Of a DNA stretch of 64,000 bases, positions 44,128-53,024 are shown piece after piece (positions within the stretch are counted from its first letter, which is position 1; each line of letters begins with the position of its first letter). Both the position numbers and the translations under genes were made by a program. Source of the stretch: Campylobacter concisus (lineage in GTDB: Bacteria > Campylobacterota > Campylobacteria > Campylobacterales > Campylobacteraceae); NCBI RefSeq assembly GCF_003048375.1, contig NZ_CP021642.1, positions 930,001 to 994,000 on the forward strand, given 5' to 3'. The notes under the pieces are model-generated. The model had not been told where the DNA came from and did no database searches. It was given only the letters and a program-made list of their open reading frames with translations.

Positions 44128-44948
44128 GAGCGTTTAAATTTTTACTTTTTACGCTTGGTGTGACGCAGACTTTGCACGCAGGACCTAGCCAAACGCCTGA
44201 GCCACTTAGCCAAAAAGCTGCTAGTAAATTTGAAATTTCAACCTTTAAAATGAGCGCAAATGATGAAATTTATAAAATTTTCACAGCCAAGCTAAAGGGG
44301 CAAAATGAGTTTAAAAATGTGCTTTTCTTGCTTGACGCAAACGCCCAGTTTAACATGCTCTTAAATGAATTTGATGGTAAGACTGCCCCGCTAATAATAG
44401 GCATAGGATATGACAGCGACAAAAGCTATGAGGTAGAAAAACGCACAAGAGATCTCACGCCAAAGGCGAAGGGCGAGGAGTTTAGCAAGGGTGGTGGCGC
44501 TGATGCGTTTTACCACTTTTTAACTAAAAATTTAGTGTCGCTAATTGATGAGAAATTTAACGTGCAAAATAGCCAAAAAAGCCTTTACGGACACTCTTTT
44601 GGCGGGCTTTTTACGCTCTATGCCTTGCTTAAAAATGATGGCGTATTTTCAAATTTCTTTATCGCTTCGCCATCTCTTTGGTGGGGCGAGTCTGAAATTT
44701 TAAAGCAAAATGTGAGTGAGGGTAAATTTAAAGAGAAAATAAGAGCTAAATTTGTCTTTCTTAGCGTTGGCGAGCTTGAAAAGAGAAAGGGCAAGACTGA
44801 CAAAGCTGGCATTTTAAAGGCGAGCGATCTAGCCCAAATTTTAAAGCAAAGCGGCGTAAATTCTCACTTTGAGCTTTTTAAAAATGAAACCCATGGCAGC
44901 GTCATACCTCTAAATTTAAAAGAGCTTTTAAAATATCTGAAGGATTAA
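44121..44948 (+). CDS. Periplasmic alpha/beta hydrolase, IroE/Cee-like siderophore esterase
   Basis: The 275-residue protein has a short signal-like N-terminus (FKFLLFTLGVTQTLHA), an esterase-D-like fold, the nucleophile elbow LYGHSFGGLFTLYALL, and the phrase SPSLWWGE found in IroE and Fes-type trilactone esterases. The catalytic His is probably in NETHGSVIPL. Cee of C. jejuni hydrolyses enterobactin in the periplasm so that linear products can deliver iron. The ATG at 44121 overlaps the receptor gene by 7 nt, so receptor and esterase are co-expressed. Confidence 0.85.
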   Translation: MVRAFKFLLFTLGVTQTLHAGPSQTPEPLSQKAASKFEISTFKMSANDEIYKIFTAKLKGQNEFKNVLFLLDANAQFNMLLNEFDGKTAPLIIGIGYDSDKSYEVEKRTRDLTPKAKGEEFSKGGGADAFYHFLTKNLVSLIDEKFNVQNSQKSLYGHSFGGLFTLYALLKNDGVFSNFFIASPSLWWGESEILKQNVSEGKFKEKIRAKFVFLSVGELEKRKGKTDKAGILKASDLAQILKQSGVNSHFELFKNETHGSVIPLNLKELLKYLKD

Positions 44949-44968
44949 AAATTTAAGGCTATTTTTGT

Positions 44969-44974
44969 TAAAAT
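44969..44974 (+). promoter_or_regulatory. -10 box that may give a leaderless mRNA
   Basis: TAAAAT in the context TTTTTGTTAAAATCCGCCGC is followed by only 7 bases before the ATG at 44982, the normal distance to a transcription start. No ribosome site is present between them. Confidence 0.4.
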
Positions 44975-44981
44975 CCGCCGC

Positions 44982-45227
44982 ATGAGAGTAGATAAATTTT
45001 TAAACGTAGTAAATATCACCAAAAGGCGTGCCGTTAGCGAAGATATGTGTAAAAGCGGCGTTGTGAGCATCAACGGCGTGCAGGCAAAAGCGGCAAAAGA
45101 TGTAAAGATAGGCGATGTTATCACTATCAAATTTCTAGCTCGCGAGGCGAGATACGAGGTGCTAGCGATCCCAACTACAAAAAGCATACCAAAAAGCGCT
45201 CAAAGCGAATATGTAAAAGAGCTTTGA
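44982..45227 (+). CDS. S4-domain RNA-binding protein (RqcP/Hsp15-like)
   Basis: The 81-residue protein is an S4 fold: MRVDKFLNVVNITKRRAVS, then MCKSGVVSINGVQAKAAKDV and GDVITIKFLAREARYEVLAI. Small proteins of this kind (RqcP, Hsp15) bind the large ribosomal subunit in rescue of stalled ribosomes. It overlaps tsaE by 4 nt, and the set S4 protein-tsaE-lptB-rpoN is the same order as in C. jejuni. No Shine-Dalgarno sequence precedes the ATG. Confidence 0.88.
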   Translation: MRVDKFLNVVNITKRRAVSEDMCKSGVVSINGVQAKAAKDVKIGDVITIKFLAREARYEVLAIPTTKSIPKSAQSEYVKEL

Positions 45228-45625
45228 TGATTTTTGAGCTTTTAGAAAATGAGCTTGATCGGCTTGTGCGGGTGCTGCCAAAAAGTGGCGTGGTGCTACT
45301 AAGCGGCGATCTAGCAAGTGGCAAAACGACGCTTGTAAAGGCGATCATCAAGGCTCATGGCATAGAAGATAGCGTGACGTCGCCAACATTTTCTTTGATG
45401 CAAATTTATGGTAAAGATATCTACCACTACGACATTTACCAGATCGGATTTGACGGGATGGCAAAAAATGGCCTTTTTGAAAATTTATTTGAAGAGGGGC
45501 TTCATCTAGTAGAGTGGGGCGATGAAAATTTAGAAAAAGCTCTAAAGAAAAACGGCGAAAGCTATACATTAGTAAAAATTTCTCCTAGCAAAAATGGCAG
45601 AAAATACGAGGTTATAAGTGCATAA
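45224..45625 (+). CDS. tsaE: TsaE, ATPase of tRNA t6A synthesis
   Basis: The 133-residue protein has Walker A LSGDLASGKTTLVKAII near residue 25, the switch SPTFSLMQIY, and the C-terminal HLVEWGDE, the standard TsaE/YjeE landmarks. It works with TsaB and TsaD to place threonylcarbamoyl on A37 of ANN-decoding tRNAs. It overlaps its neighbours on both sides. Confidence 0.95.
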   Translation: MMIFELLENELDRLVRVLPKSGVVLLSGDLASGKTTLVKAIIKAHGIEDSVTSPTFSLMQIYGKDIYHYDIYQIGFDGMAKNGLFENLFEEGLHLVEWGDENLEKALKKNGESYTLVKISPSKNGRKYEVISA

Positions 45626-46346
45626 ACTAGAAGTAAAAGATCTAAAAAAGACGATTAAGAAAAGTGAGATCATAAAAGGCATATCTTTAGAGGTAAATAG
45701 CGGCGAAGTCGTGGGGCTTCTTGGGCCAAATGGCGCTGGAAAGACGACCACTTTTTATATGATCTGTGGGCTCATCTCGCCAACTAGCGGAGATGTCTTT
45801 TTAAACGACGAAAAGATCACAAATGTCCCGCTTCACAAAAGAGCGCATCTTGGTATTGGCTATTTGCCGCAAGAGTCAAGCATATTTAAAGAGCTAAGCG
45901 TAGAGGAAAATTTACTCCTTGGGGCTGAAATTTTAAATCAAAGCAAAGAAGATATCTCCAAAAGAGTAAATGAGATGCTAAATATGCTAAATATCGAGCC
46001 TATCCGCCTAAGAAAGGGCGTTAGTCTAAGTGGTGGCGAGCGCAGACGCTGTGAGATCGCTAGAAGCCTCATTATAAAGCCAAAATTTTTGCTGCTTGAT
46101 GAGCCATTTGCAGGCGTCGATCCTATCGCAGTTAGCGACATCCAAAGCATCGTTAGAGACCTTAAAAAGCTAGGCATAGGCGTTTTGATAACTGACCACA
46201 ACGTCCGTGAGACACTAGCCATTTGCGACAGAGCCTACGTCATCAAAGATGGCTCGCTGCTAGCAAGCGGCAGTGCGAGCGAAGTGGCAAACAATAAGCT
46301 CGTTAGAACGCACTATCTTGGCGAAGAATTTAAGCTGCTTGAGTAG
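45618..46346 (+). CDS. lptB: LptB, ATPase of lipopolysaccharide export
   Basis: The 242-residue ABC ATPase has Walker A GLLGPNGAGKTTTFYMICG, the Q-loop in YLPQESSIF, signature VSLSGGERRRCEIARSL, Walker B FLLLDEPFAGVDPIA, and switch His in ITDHNVRET. These sequences are specific to LptB. It powers extraction of LPS from the inner membrane with LptFG. The start overlaps tsaE by 8 nt and the stop is immediately followed by rpoN. Confidence 0.95.
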   Translation: MHKLEVKDLKKTIKKSEIIKGISLEVNSGEVVGLLGPNGAGKTTTFYMICGLISPTSGDVFLNDEKITNVPLHKRAHLGIGYLPQESSIFKELSVEENLLLGAEILNQSKEDISKRVNEMLNMLNIEPIRLRKGVSLSGGERRRCEIARSLIIKPKFLLLDEPFAGVDPIAVSDIQSIVRDLKKLGIGVLITDHNVRETLAICDRAYVIKDGSLLASGSASEVANNKLVRTHYLGEEFKLLE

Positions 46347-47600
46347 ATGATGCTAAGGCAAAAGCAAACTTTAGCGCCAAAGATCAAACTAAACCAAACG
46401 CTAAGAAGCTGGCTTCCTATCCTTCAAAGCGGGCTTGACGAGCTAAAAGAGACGCTTGAGCCTTTTATAAAAGAAAATCCATTTGCCACGATTGAGCATA
46501 AAAATTTAGAAAAAAGCGAAAAAAAGCGAAATTTTTTTGAGCAGGTTAGCAAAAACTCGGTTAGCGAAAGTATCGAGGCTTTAAGCATCTATAAAGAAAG
46601 CCTCTATGAAAAGCTCGTTAGCCAGATAAATCCACCACTTTTCCCCACACAAAAGTCCCAAGATATCGCATATAAGATCATTGAGTGCTTAGATGATGAG
46701 GGCTATTTTTCTTATGATGATGAAATTTTTACGGATTTTAATGAGAATGAGGTGGAGCGGGTTAGAGCGAGATTTGCCTACCTTGAGCCCTGTGGCGTGG
46801 GCGCAAAGGATGTTAAAGAGAGCTTTTTGTTTCAGCTTGGCGAGGCAGAGGCGAGTGATGAGATCATCGAGTGCGCAAAAAAGATCATCTTAAATTTTGA
46901 AAATATAGAGAAGCTTAGAAAGCTTAAATTCTATGACGACGCGCTAAAGATCATAAAGAAATTTAAAAATCCCCCAGCTATTGAATATCTTGAAGATGAA
47001 AAAGAGGCGGTACCTGACATCTTCGTGCTAAGCACAAGTAGTGGCATAAGCGTGCAGATAAATGACGACTATTATCCTGAAATTTCTATCGACACCGAGG
47101 GACTAGACGAGAAAGAGGCCTTTGTAAGCTCGCGCATAAAAGAGGCTAGCGAGCTCATAGACGCCCTTGAGATGAGAAAGGCGACGCTTTATAAGATAGG
47201 GCTCATGATAGTTGAGTATCAGTATGATTACTTTTTGGGCGGCGACATAAAGCCTATGAAGCTAAAAGACCTAGCTGACGAGCTTGGACGCAACCCTTCA
47301 ACCATCTCAAGAGCGATTGCGAACAAATATCTAAGCTCTTCAAGAGGCACGGTCGCACTTAAAAATTTCTTCGCAACTGGCTTTGACGAGGAAACTTCAA
47401 ACGCCGCGATAAAGGAATTTTTGCTAGAGCTTATCAAAAATGAATATCACAAAAAGCCACTTTCTGATCTAAAAATCCAAGAGCTAATCCAAGCTAAATT
47501 TAACATCCAAATCGTTCGCCGAACCATTACCAAATACCGCAAAATCCTAAACATCGGCAGCTCAAGCCAGCGAAAAAAGATCTATCAGATAAACGGCTAG
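46347..47600 (+). CDS. rpoN: RNA polymerase sigma54 factor
   Basis: The 417-residue protein has region I (LAPKIKLNQTLRSWLPILQ), an acidic region II, a core-binding domain, the helix-turn-helix (LADELGRNPSTISRAIANKY), and the C-terminal RpoN box VRRTITKYRKILNI. It recognises -24/-12 promoters such as the one at 16494 in front of flgL. In Campylobacter its regulon is mostly flagellar. The ATG follows the lptB stop directly, so it is translated within the lptB operon. Confidence 0.95.
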   Translation: MMLRQKQTLAPKIKLNQTLRSWLPILQSGLDELKETLEPFIKENPFATIEHKNLEKSEKKRNFFEQVSKNSVSESIEALSIYKESLYEKLVSQINPPLFPTQKSQDIAYKIIECLDDEGYFSYDDEIFTDFNENEVERVRARFAYLEPCGVGAKDVKESFLFQLGEAEASDEIIECAKKIILNFENIEKLRKLKFYDDALKIIKKFKNPPAIEYLEDEKEAVPDIFVLSTSSGISVQINDDYYPEISIDTEGLDEKEAFVSSRIKEASELIDALEMRKATLYKIGLMIVEYQYDYFLGGDIKPMKLKDLADELGRNPSTISRAIANKYLSSSRGTVALKNFFATGFDEETSNAAIKEFLLELIKNEYHKKPLSDLKIQELIQAKFNIQIVRRTITKYRKILNIGSSSQRKKIYQING

Positions 47601-48359
47601 CTACCACTCATTTATGGCAAAAAGAGTGGCTTTTCGCATCTGCGTAAAAAGCTCACTGCTAAGCTCATCATACTCTTTGCCTCGTCTTTTATGCTGCGCC
47701 AATCCTGCTGCGTCGTCGTTCCAAGAGCCCATGCCACCAAAGACATCTGCCGCGCTTGCCGCAGTAAAAAGAGCTAAATTTAGCTTTGGCATAAGTGGCG
47801 CATTTAGGATATTTTGCTCTATATTTTCTGGCTCGTTTAGCGCTTTTAGCCCTTTTCTAAAGCAGTCGCCAAAGTTCTCACACTCTATCTCATCTGCAAA
47901 TTTAGTGATCCTTATTAGGATATCTTTAAATTCCAAAGTGTTGTCACTAAATTTTTGAATTTTTGGCGTGCCATTTAGGCTAAATTCTTTATAGACTATA
48001 TCCCAGCCCTTTTTATCTTCTTCAAAGCTCCAGTGCGGAACGAAGTAGCTCATCTTATCTTTATAAATGCAAAGGATTGACTTGTGGCTTGCATTTGAAA
48101 AGCCTTGCAGTGTGCGCTCCTTTGATGAAACCATCAAATTTGTAGCAAATTTCACGTCACTTAGCCCAAGCTTTAAGGCGTGCTTAAACCACTCATTTAT
48201 GCTAGCTTGCTCTCTTTTTTCTGGCTCATCACCTAAGATAAAGTCAAAAACTAGGCTTTTTATATATTTTTCGCTTTTGTAGTTTAGCTCTAAATTTGAC
48301 TTTAATGCTTGCTTTATAGAGGCTACGATAATGCAAGAGTTAAAAACTTCACCATTCAT
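47601..48359 (-). CDS. Conserved-looking protein of unknown function
   Basis: The 252-residue protein has no signal peptide or membrane helix. A distinct C-terminal module, AADVFGGMGSWNDDAAGLAQ followed by KEYDELSSELFTQMRKATL, looks like a conserved Gly/Trp/Asp motif. The N-terminal half is helical, and the middle contains CIYKDKMSYFVPHWSFEEDK. I do not recognise the family. It abuts the rpoN stop in convergent orientation (ends at 47601) and is monocistronic, with AAAAGGAGC near the ATG. Confidence 0.68.
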   Translation of the reverse strand: MNGEVFNSCIIVASIKQALKSNLELNYKSEKYIKSLVFDFILGDEPEKREQASINEWFKHALKLGLSDVKFATNLMVSSKERTLQGFSNASHKSILCIYKDKMSYFVPHWSFEEDKKGWDIVYKEFSLNGTPKIQKFSDNTLEFKDILIRITKFADEIECENFGDCFRKGLKALNEPENIEQNILNAPLMPKLNLALFTAASAADVFGGMGSWNDDAAGLAQHKRRGKEYDELSSELFTQMRKATLFAINEW

Positions 48360-48474
48360 TTTTGCTCCTTTTTTGAGATATTTTATTAAAAGAAGTATAA
48401 ATATCTTTTTAAGAATTGCAAGCGAAAACTTCAGCTTTTTATAGTAAAATAGCCAAAAATTTCAAAGAGGCAAA

Positions 48475-49209
48475 ATGGATTTTAATGAGATTGATAAGCT
48501 GATAAACACGCTTAAGAAAAACTTGGAAGTTATCGAAAACAACGGCGTTGTCGAGCCTGAGACAAAGATCGATGCGCTTACTTTTAATAAAAATGTCGAA
48601 GAGATCAAAAAAAGACTTTATAGCACAACAGACGAGGGCAGTTTTTTTAAAAATGTCTTTAATACTGAAGATTACTACGAAAACATTAGCTCATACCTAG
48701 AGCAGACAAACAAAAGCCTATACTACAAGATAGAAAAGGCTGGCGTGAGCCTAAAGACTAATCAAAACCTGCAAGAGAGCCTAACAAACATCTCAAATAT
48801 CATGCAAATTTTAGTTGCCGAGTATCAGATACAAAATAAAAAAAAGAAAAAGAGTATCTTCTCAAGAAGTGGCGACACAGCGATGATAAGAGGGCTACTT
48901 GCAGAGCTAATGGAGCTACAAAATAGGATGAATAAAATTTTACATCTCGACTCTCAAATCGTCTCAAACGTCGTTTTGGAAAATTTTAAAACTATCTACA
49001 CATTTTTTTATAACTGCATAAGAGTGGCTAAACAAAGGGGCGATGAGCTACTTTTGGTTGAGATCGCTGGCATCACAGATAGGATCATCGAGATGATAAG
49101 ACCAGTGCTTTCAGGCAAAAGCCTAAAGACAAATGAGCTTATCTATCACTATCTAATCTACGAGCTACGAGAGCTAAAAGCTTACGCTATAGGCGAGGAT
49201 CTAGCTTAA
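48475..49209 (+). CDS. Coiled-coil cytoplasmic protein, unknown function
   Basis: The 244-residue protein is almost entirely helical, with coiled-coil stretches at about 1-30 and 60-125 and a basic patch NKKKKKSIFSRSGD near residue 120. There is no membrane helix. AAAGAGG is just before the ATG and a TAAAAT -10 box lies about 25 nt upstream. It converges on murG with a 9-nt overlap at the ends. I do not recognise the family. Its place between rpoN and cell-wall genes gives no clear hint. Confidence 0.68.
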   Translation: MDFNEIDKLINTLKKNLEVIENNGVVEPETKIDALTFNKNVEEIKKRLYSTTDEGSFFKNVFNTEDYYENISSYLEQTNKSLYYKIEKAGVSLKTNQNLQESLTNISNIMQILVAEYQIQNKKKKKSIFSRSGDTAMIRGLLAELMELQNRMNKILHLDSQIVSNVVLENFKTIYTFFYNCIRVAKQRGDELLLVEIAGITDRIIEMIRPVLSGKSLKTNELIYHYLIYELRELKAYAIGEDLA

Positions 49210-50223
49210 AATTTTATCCATTATCTCTTTTGCCCCATTTGGTAAAAGGATATCTTTTAGAGCTTTGCTGCTTTTGCTTAGATCAAAGCTCTCGATCATT
49301 TTTATGACTTCGTCTTTGTCTAAATTTTCGCCATTTTGCAGGCAAATTTCAGCTATGCCTTTATCTTTTAGAAATTTAGCGTTATAAAACTGATGATTAC
49401 CAGCGGCATAAGGAAACGGCACAAAGATAGATGGCAGGGCGTTTGCGCAAAGCTCCCAAAGCGAGCTAGCCCCAGCTCTTGATATGGCAAGATCAGCCTC
49501 GCTCATCTTCTTTTCTATCTCTTTGCTAAAGTCAAAAATTTCTAAATTTGCCTCGCTAAAGCCAAGCTCATCATATCTTTTTTTAAGCTCATCAAGGGCG
49601 TTTTTACCGCATTGATGAATGATCTTTATCCCTTTTTCTTTAAGATATGGGGCTAAATTTATAGCTAGCTCATTTATAGCTTTTGCGCCTTGTGAGCCAC
49701 CTAAAAATAGTATCGTTTTTAGCTCGCTTCTAACTCTTTGGCTTTCAAAAAATTTATTTGCCACAGGGTAAGGGCAGGGCGAGAGCTCATCATAAGAGCT
49801 AAAAAAGCCCTTTGCGTATGGCTTTAAAATTTTATTTAGCTTGCCAGTTACGGCATTTTGCTCATGGATGAAAAGCGGCGTTTTTGAGATGATGGCCGCT
49901 ATGGCTGCTGGCGCTGCTGAGTAGCCTCCCACGCTGATGACTGCTTTAACGCCATTTTCTTTAAAAATTTGCCTGCACTTTAGAGCTAGACTTACGATGT
50001 TTGTTAGTGATTTTAGCTTGGCAAGACCTCTTTTATTTACGACGCCACTGCTTGGTAAGAAGAATTTTTTTGCAAATTTATCATCATTTTCAAACCAAAA
50101 TTTATCCTGACCGCTAGTTGAGCCGATGAAAATTGGCTTTATACCTCGTCTATTTAGCTCCTCACAAAAGCTTCTAGCGATCGCCAAATGTCCGCCAGTG
50201 CCGCCACCACAAATAACTATCAT
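49201..50223 (-). CDS. murG: UDP-N-acetylglucosamine transferase MurG
   Basis: The 340-residue glycosyltransferase makes lipid II from lipid I at the inner face of the membrane. The N-terminal loop ICGGGTGGHLAIARSF, VISVGGYSAAPAAI, FIHEQNAVTGK, and the C-domain LFLGGSQGAKAINEL and ISRAGASSLWELCANALP are intact. It overlaps ftsW by 4 nt, and the pair is one transcription unit. Confidence 0.96.
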   Translation of the reverse strand: MIVICGGGTGGHLAIARSFCEELNRRGIKPIFIGSTSGQDKFWFENDDKFAKKFFLPSSGVVNKRGLAKLKSLTNIVSLALKCRQIFKENGVKAVISVGGYSAAPAAIAAIISKTPLFIHEQNAVTGKLNKILKPYAKGFFSSYDELSPCPYPVANKFFESQRVRSELKTILFLGGSQGAKAINELAINLAPYLKEKGIKIIHQCGKNALDELKKRYDELGFSEANLEIFDFSKEIEKKMSEADLAISRAGASSLWELCANALPSIFVPFPYAAGNHQFYNAKFLKDKGIAEICLQNGENLDKDEVIKMIESFDLSKSSKALKDILLPNGAKEIMDKILS

Positions 50224-51392
50224 AGTTTTGCCTTTTTACTAACCATCAAGACCATGCCGATGCCGATGCATATAGCAAGCACGGAGCTGCCGCCATAGCT
50301 TAAAAATGGCACAGCTATACCTTTTATCGGCGTGATCGATGTGATGCCGTAGCTATTCATCAAAAATGAAAACGACAAGATAAGACCGATACCAAGTGAG
50401 AATAGGTGATAGACCTTGTTTTCGCTCCTAGCTGAAATTCTAAATATCCTATAAAGTAGCGTGATAAAGATCGCTGTTATGCACAAAATGCCAAAAACGC
50501 CGACCTCTTCAGCTATGCCAGCTAGCACAAAGTCTGTATGCACCTCGCTTAAAAAGCCAAGCTTAAATATCCCAGCTCCAAGCCCCTCGCCAAAAAACTC
50601 GCCGTGTTTAATTGCATTTAGTGAGTGAGAAATTTGATATGGCTCTGGTGCGTCTGCCACTCTAAGCACGTTTGCCACGCTATCTGGCAAGAAAGAGAGA
50701 ACCATGTTTTGTATCGTGCCCCACCATGACTTTATACGTAAAATTCTGTGCTCAGAGCTAACGATCGCCACCGTCATGACAAAGGCAGCGCCTAATATAC
50801 CGATACCAAAGAGCCTAACACTAGCCCCTGCAAAAAGCGCCATCGTCACAAAGGTAAGTGCCAAAACTACAACCTGACCAAGGTCGTTTTGCATAACGGC
50901 GATAAGAAAGATAGCGATACCAAAAAGGATGATATAAGGCAAAAGTATCTTTAGCTCAGCCATCAAAGTCCTCTTACCGTCGCTAAATTTTCTAGTAAAA
51001 CTCCACGCCAAAAAATAGACAAAACCGACTTTGAAAAACTCAACTGGCGCAAGTGAAAAGCCAGGCAACCTGATCCAGCGTCTAGCACCTCCAGAGTCAG
51101 TCACCATCGAAGCTGGCAAGGCATGCATGAGTCCCATAGCGATACCACAAGAGATAAGCAGACCAAAGCCTATCCAAACGAGCGCTTTGTCGGGATTTAG
51201 CCTGGAGAGCCACCACATGAGAAAAATTCCTATGCAGCCGACTGCAAACTGGCGGATAAAAAAGTGAAATTCGTCGTAGTTAAAAAATAAAACTGTAAAA
51301 ACTGGCAAAGATAGTGAGAAAATGATACTTATGGCGATCAAAGTCGCGCAAAGATAGAAAATAACCTTATCAACTGCCAAATTTAACTCCAA
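50220..51392 (-). CDS. ftsW: FtsW/RodA/SpoVE-family lipid II polymerase (FtsW)
   Basis: The 390-residue SEDS protein has about ten membrane helices and the family phrases RLPGFSLAPVEFFKVGFVYF, VVALTFVTMALFAGA, FVLAGIAEEVGVFG and the C-terminal GIAVPFLSYGGSSVLA. Proximity to murG points to FtsW, the septal peptidoglycan glycosyltransferase, rather than RodA. The region before it is shared with divergent murI. Confidence 0.9.
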   Translation of the reverse strand: MELNLAVDKVIFYLCATLIAISIIFSLSLPVFTVLFFNYDEFHFFIRQFAVGCIGIFLMWWLSRLNPDKALVWIGFGLLISCGIAMGLMHALPASMVTDSGGARRWIRLPGFSLAPVEFFKVGFVYFLAWSFTRKFSDGKRTLMAELKILLPYIILFGIAIFLIAVMQNDLGQVVVLALTFVTMALFAGASVRLFGIGILGAAFVMTVAIVSSEHRILRIKSWWGTIQNMVLSFLPDSVANVLRVADAPEPYQISHSLNAIKHGEFFGEGLGAGIFKLGFLSEVHTDFVLAGIAEEVGVFGILCITAIFITLLYRIFRISARSENKVYHLFSLGIGLILSFSFLMNSYGITSITPIKGIAVPFLSYGGSSVLAICIGIGMVLMVSKKAKL

Positions 51393-51471
51393 CTTTAAAA
51401 TGAGCCAAAGTATAATAAAAAACGGCTTACAAAGATATTATTTGCTATAATTGCAGGCTTTAAGGATGGGC

Positions 51472-52260
51472 ATGAAGATAGGTATATTTGACTCTGGGCT
51501 TGGCGGACTTAGCGTCTTAAACGAAGCTTTAAGCAAGCTTAGCGAGCATGAATTTTTATATTACGCAGATGTGAAAAATGTCCCATACGGACAAAAGAGC
51601 AGGGATGAAATTTTAAAATTTAGCTTTGATGCGGTGAAATTTCTTGTTAGAAATGGCGCAGAAGCTGTTGTGGTAGCGTGTAACACTGCAACAAGCGTGG
51701 CGATAAAAGAGCTTAGAGCAAATTTAAGCGTGCCGATCATCGGCATGGAGCCAGCTGTAAAAAAGGCTCACGATCTAAGCTGCAATGACGCCCTAAAAAC
51801 GCTTGTAATTGCCACTCCAGTCACCGTAAATGGCGCAAAGCTAAAAGAGCTAATCACAAATTTAAACGCAAAAGATAAAACCGAACTACTTGCTCTGCCT
51901 CGCCTTGTAAATTTCGCTGAAAAGGCTGAATTTGAGAGCGAAAACGTTAAGTCGTATCTAAAAGATGAGCTAGGTAAATTTGATCTAAGTAAATTTGACT
52001 TTTTGGTGCTTGGCTGCACGCATTTTAATTATTTTAAAGATAGCTTAAGAGAAATTTTGCCTCCAAATGTAAGCATAATAGACGGCAACGAAGGGACGAT
52101 AAAGCGCCTTATAAGCGAGCTTGGACTTGCGATTTCAAATGCAAATTTAACTCCAAATGTGAAATTTTTTTACTCAGGTGAGAAGGTTTGCGAGCAAGGC
52201 GAGCTAGAGAAAATTTCAAGAAATTTAGCTAGATTAGAAAAAATGAGAGCGATTAGCTAG
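51472..52260 (+). CDS. murI: Glutamate racemase
   Basis: The 262-residue enzyme supplies D-glutamate for peptidoglycan. It starts MKIGIFDSGLGGLSVLNEA and has the two catalytic Cys motifs VVACNTATSVAI and LVLGCTHFNYF. The start at 51472 has AAGGA 5 nt upstream, and a TATAAT -10 box is at 51446-51451; the upstream in-frame TTG at 51451 overlaps that box and is rejected. Confidence 0.96.
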   Translation: MKIGIFDSGLGGLSVLNEALSKLSEHEFLYYADVKNVPYGQKSRDEILKFSFDAVKFLVRNGAEAVVVACNTATSVAIKELRANLSVPIIGMEPAVKKAHDLSCNDALKTLVIATPVTVNGAKLKELITNLNAKDKTELLALPRLVNFAEKAEFESENVKSYLKDELGKFDLSKFDFLVLGCTHFNYFKDSLREILPPNVSIIDGNEGTIKRLISELGLAISNANLTPNVKFFYSGEKVCEQGELEKISRNLARLEKMRAIS

Positions 52261-52263
52261 GCT

Positions 52264-52292
52264 AAATTTAGCTAGAAATTTAAGCTAAATTT
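52264..52292. terminator. Hairpin between murI and dedA
   Basis: AAATTTAGC and GCTAAATTT form a 9-bp AT-rich stem with an 11-nt loop just after the murI stop, between convergent genes. A T-rich region follows further on. Confidence 0.45.
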
Positions 52293-52328
52293 GCAAAATA
52301 CACTAAATTTTATGTATTTTTATATGTA

Positions 52329-52919
52329 TTATCTCTTTCTTTGCTTTAATATATAGATAGCACTTATTATCGCAACCACCGCCAAAAGAGCGATCGTGAT
52401 CGTTAGAAGTGTCTGTTTGTCAGGATTTGAGCCTAGAAAGTAGCCAACTCCAAGCAAAACCGCGCACCAAATCCCAGCACCAAGTGTGGTAAATAGGCAA
52501 AATCTAAAAATATTCATCTTAGCAAGCCCAGCAGGCAGGCTGATATACTGACGAATTCCTGGGATGAGGCGTGAGTTAAATGTTGAAATTTCGCCGTGTT
52601 TATTAAAAAATGCCTCAAATTTATCCATCTTTTCGTGAGTGATACCAACAAATTTGCCGTATTTTAAGACGATCTCGCGTCCAAAAAAGTAGCAAAGATA
52701 GTAGTTAAAAATGGCCCCAAGCAAGCTGCCAAGAGTGCCTGAGATAAAAGCAAGCGCTAGGCTCATCTCGCCTTTGTGAGCTAGATATCCAGCTGGTATC
52801 ATCGCCACTTCGCTTGGAAATGGAAAAAACGAGCTCTCCAAAAACATCATCACAAATATGCCAGCATAGCCCCAGCTGCTCACGCTTGAGACTATAAAAT
52901 CAATAATGTCATGTAGCAT
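52329..52919 (-). CDS. DedA-family inner-membrane protein
   Basis: The 196-residue polytopic protein has the DedA/VTT signature: FVMMFLESSFFPFPSEVAMI, then LGSLLGAIFNYYLCYFFGR, and the re-entrant-loop Arg/Gly motif FNSRLIPGIRQYISLPAGLA. DedA proteins flip phospholipids or undecaprenyl phosphate across the membrane. The start is taken at 52919, which has GGAG 5 nt upstream, rather than 52952. Confidence 0.9.
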   Translation of the reverse strand: MLHDIIDFIVSSVSSWGYAGIFVMMFLESSFFPFPSEVAMIPAGYLAHKGEMSLALAFISGTLGSLLGAIFNYYLCYFFGREIVLKYGKFVGITHEKMDKFEAFFNKHGEISTFNSRLIPGIRQYISLPAGLAKMNIFRFCLFTTLGAGIWCAVLLGVGYFLGSNPDKQTLLTITIALLAVVAIISAIYILKQRKR

Positions 52920-53024
52920 TTTTACTCCAAAATTTATCTTAAAATGAGGCATTGTAGCAAAGTGCCGCTTAAGTATTTGAGTATATATAATATAATTTTA
53001 AAACATCAAATTTTAAGGATAAAA

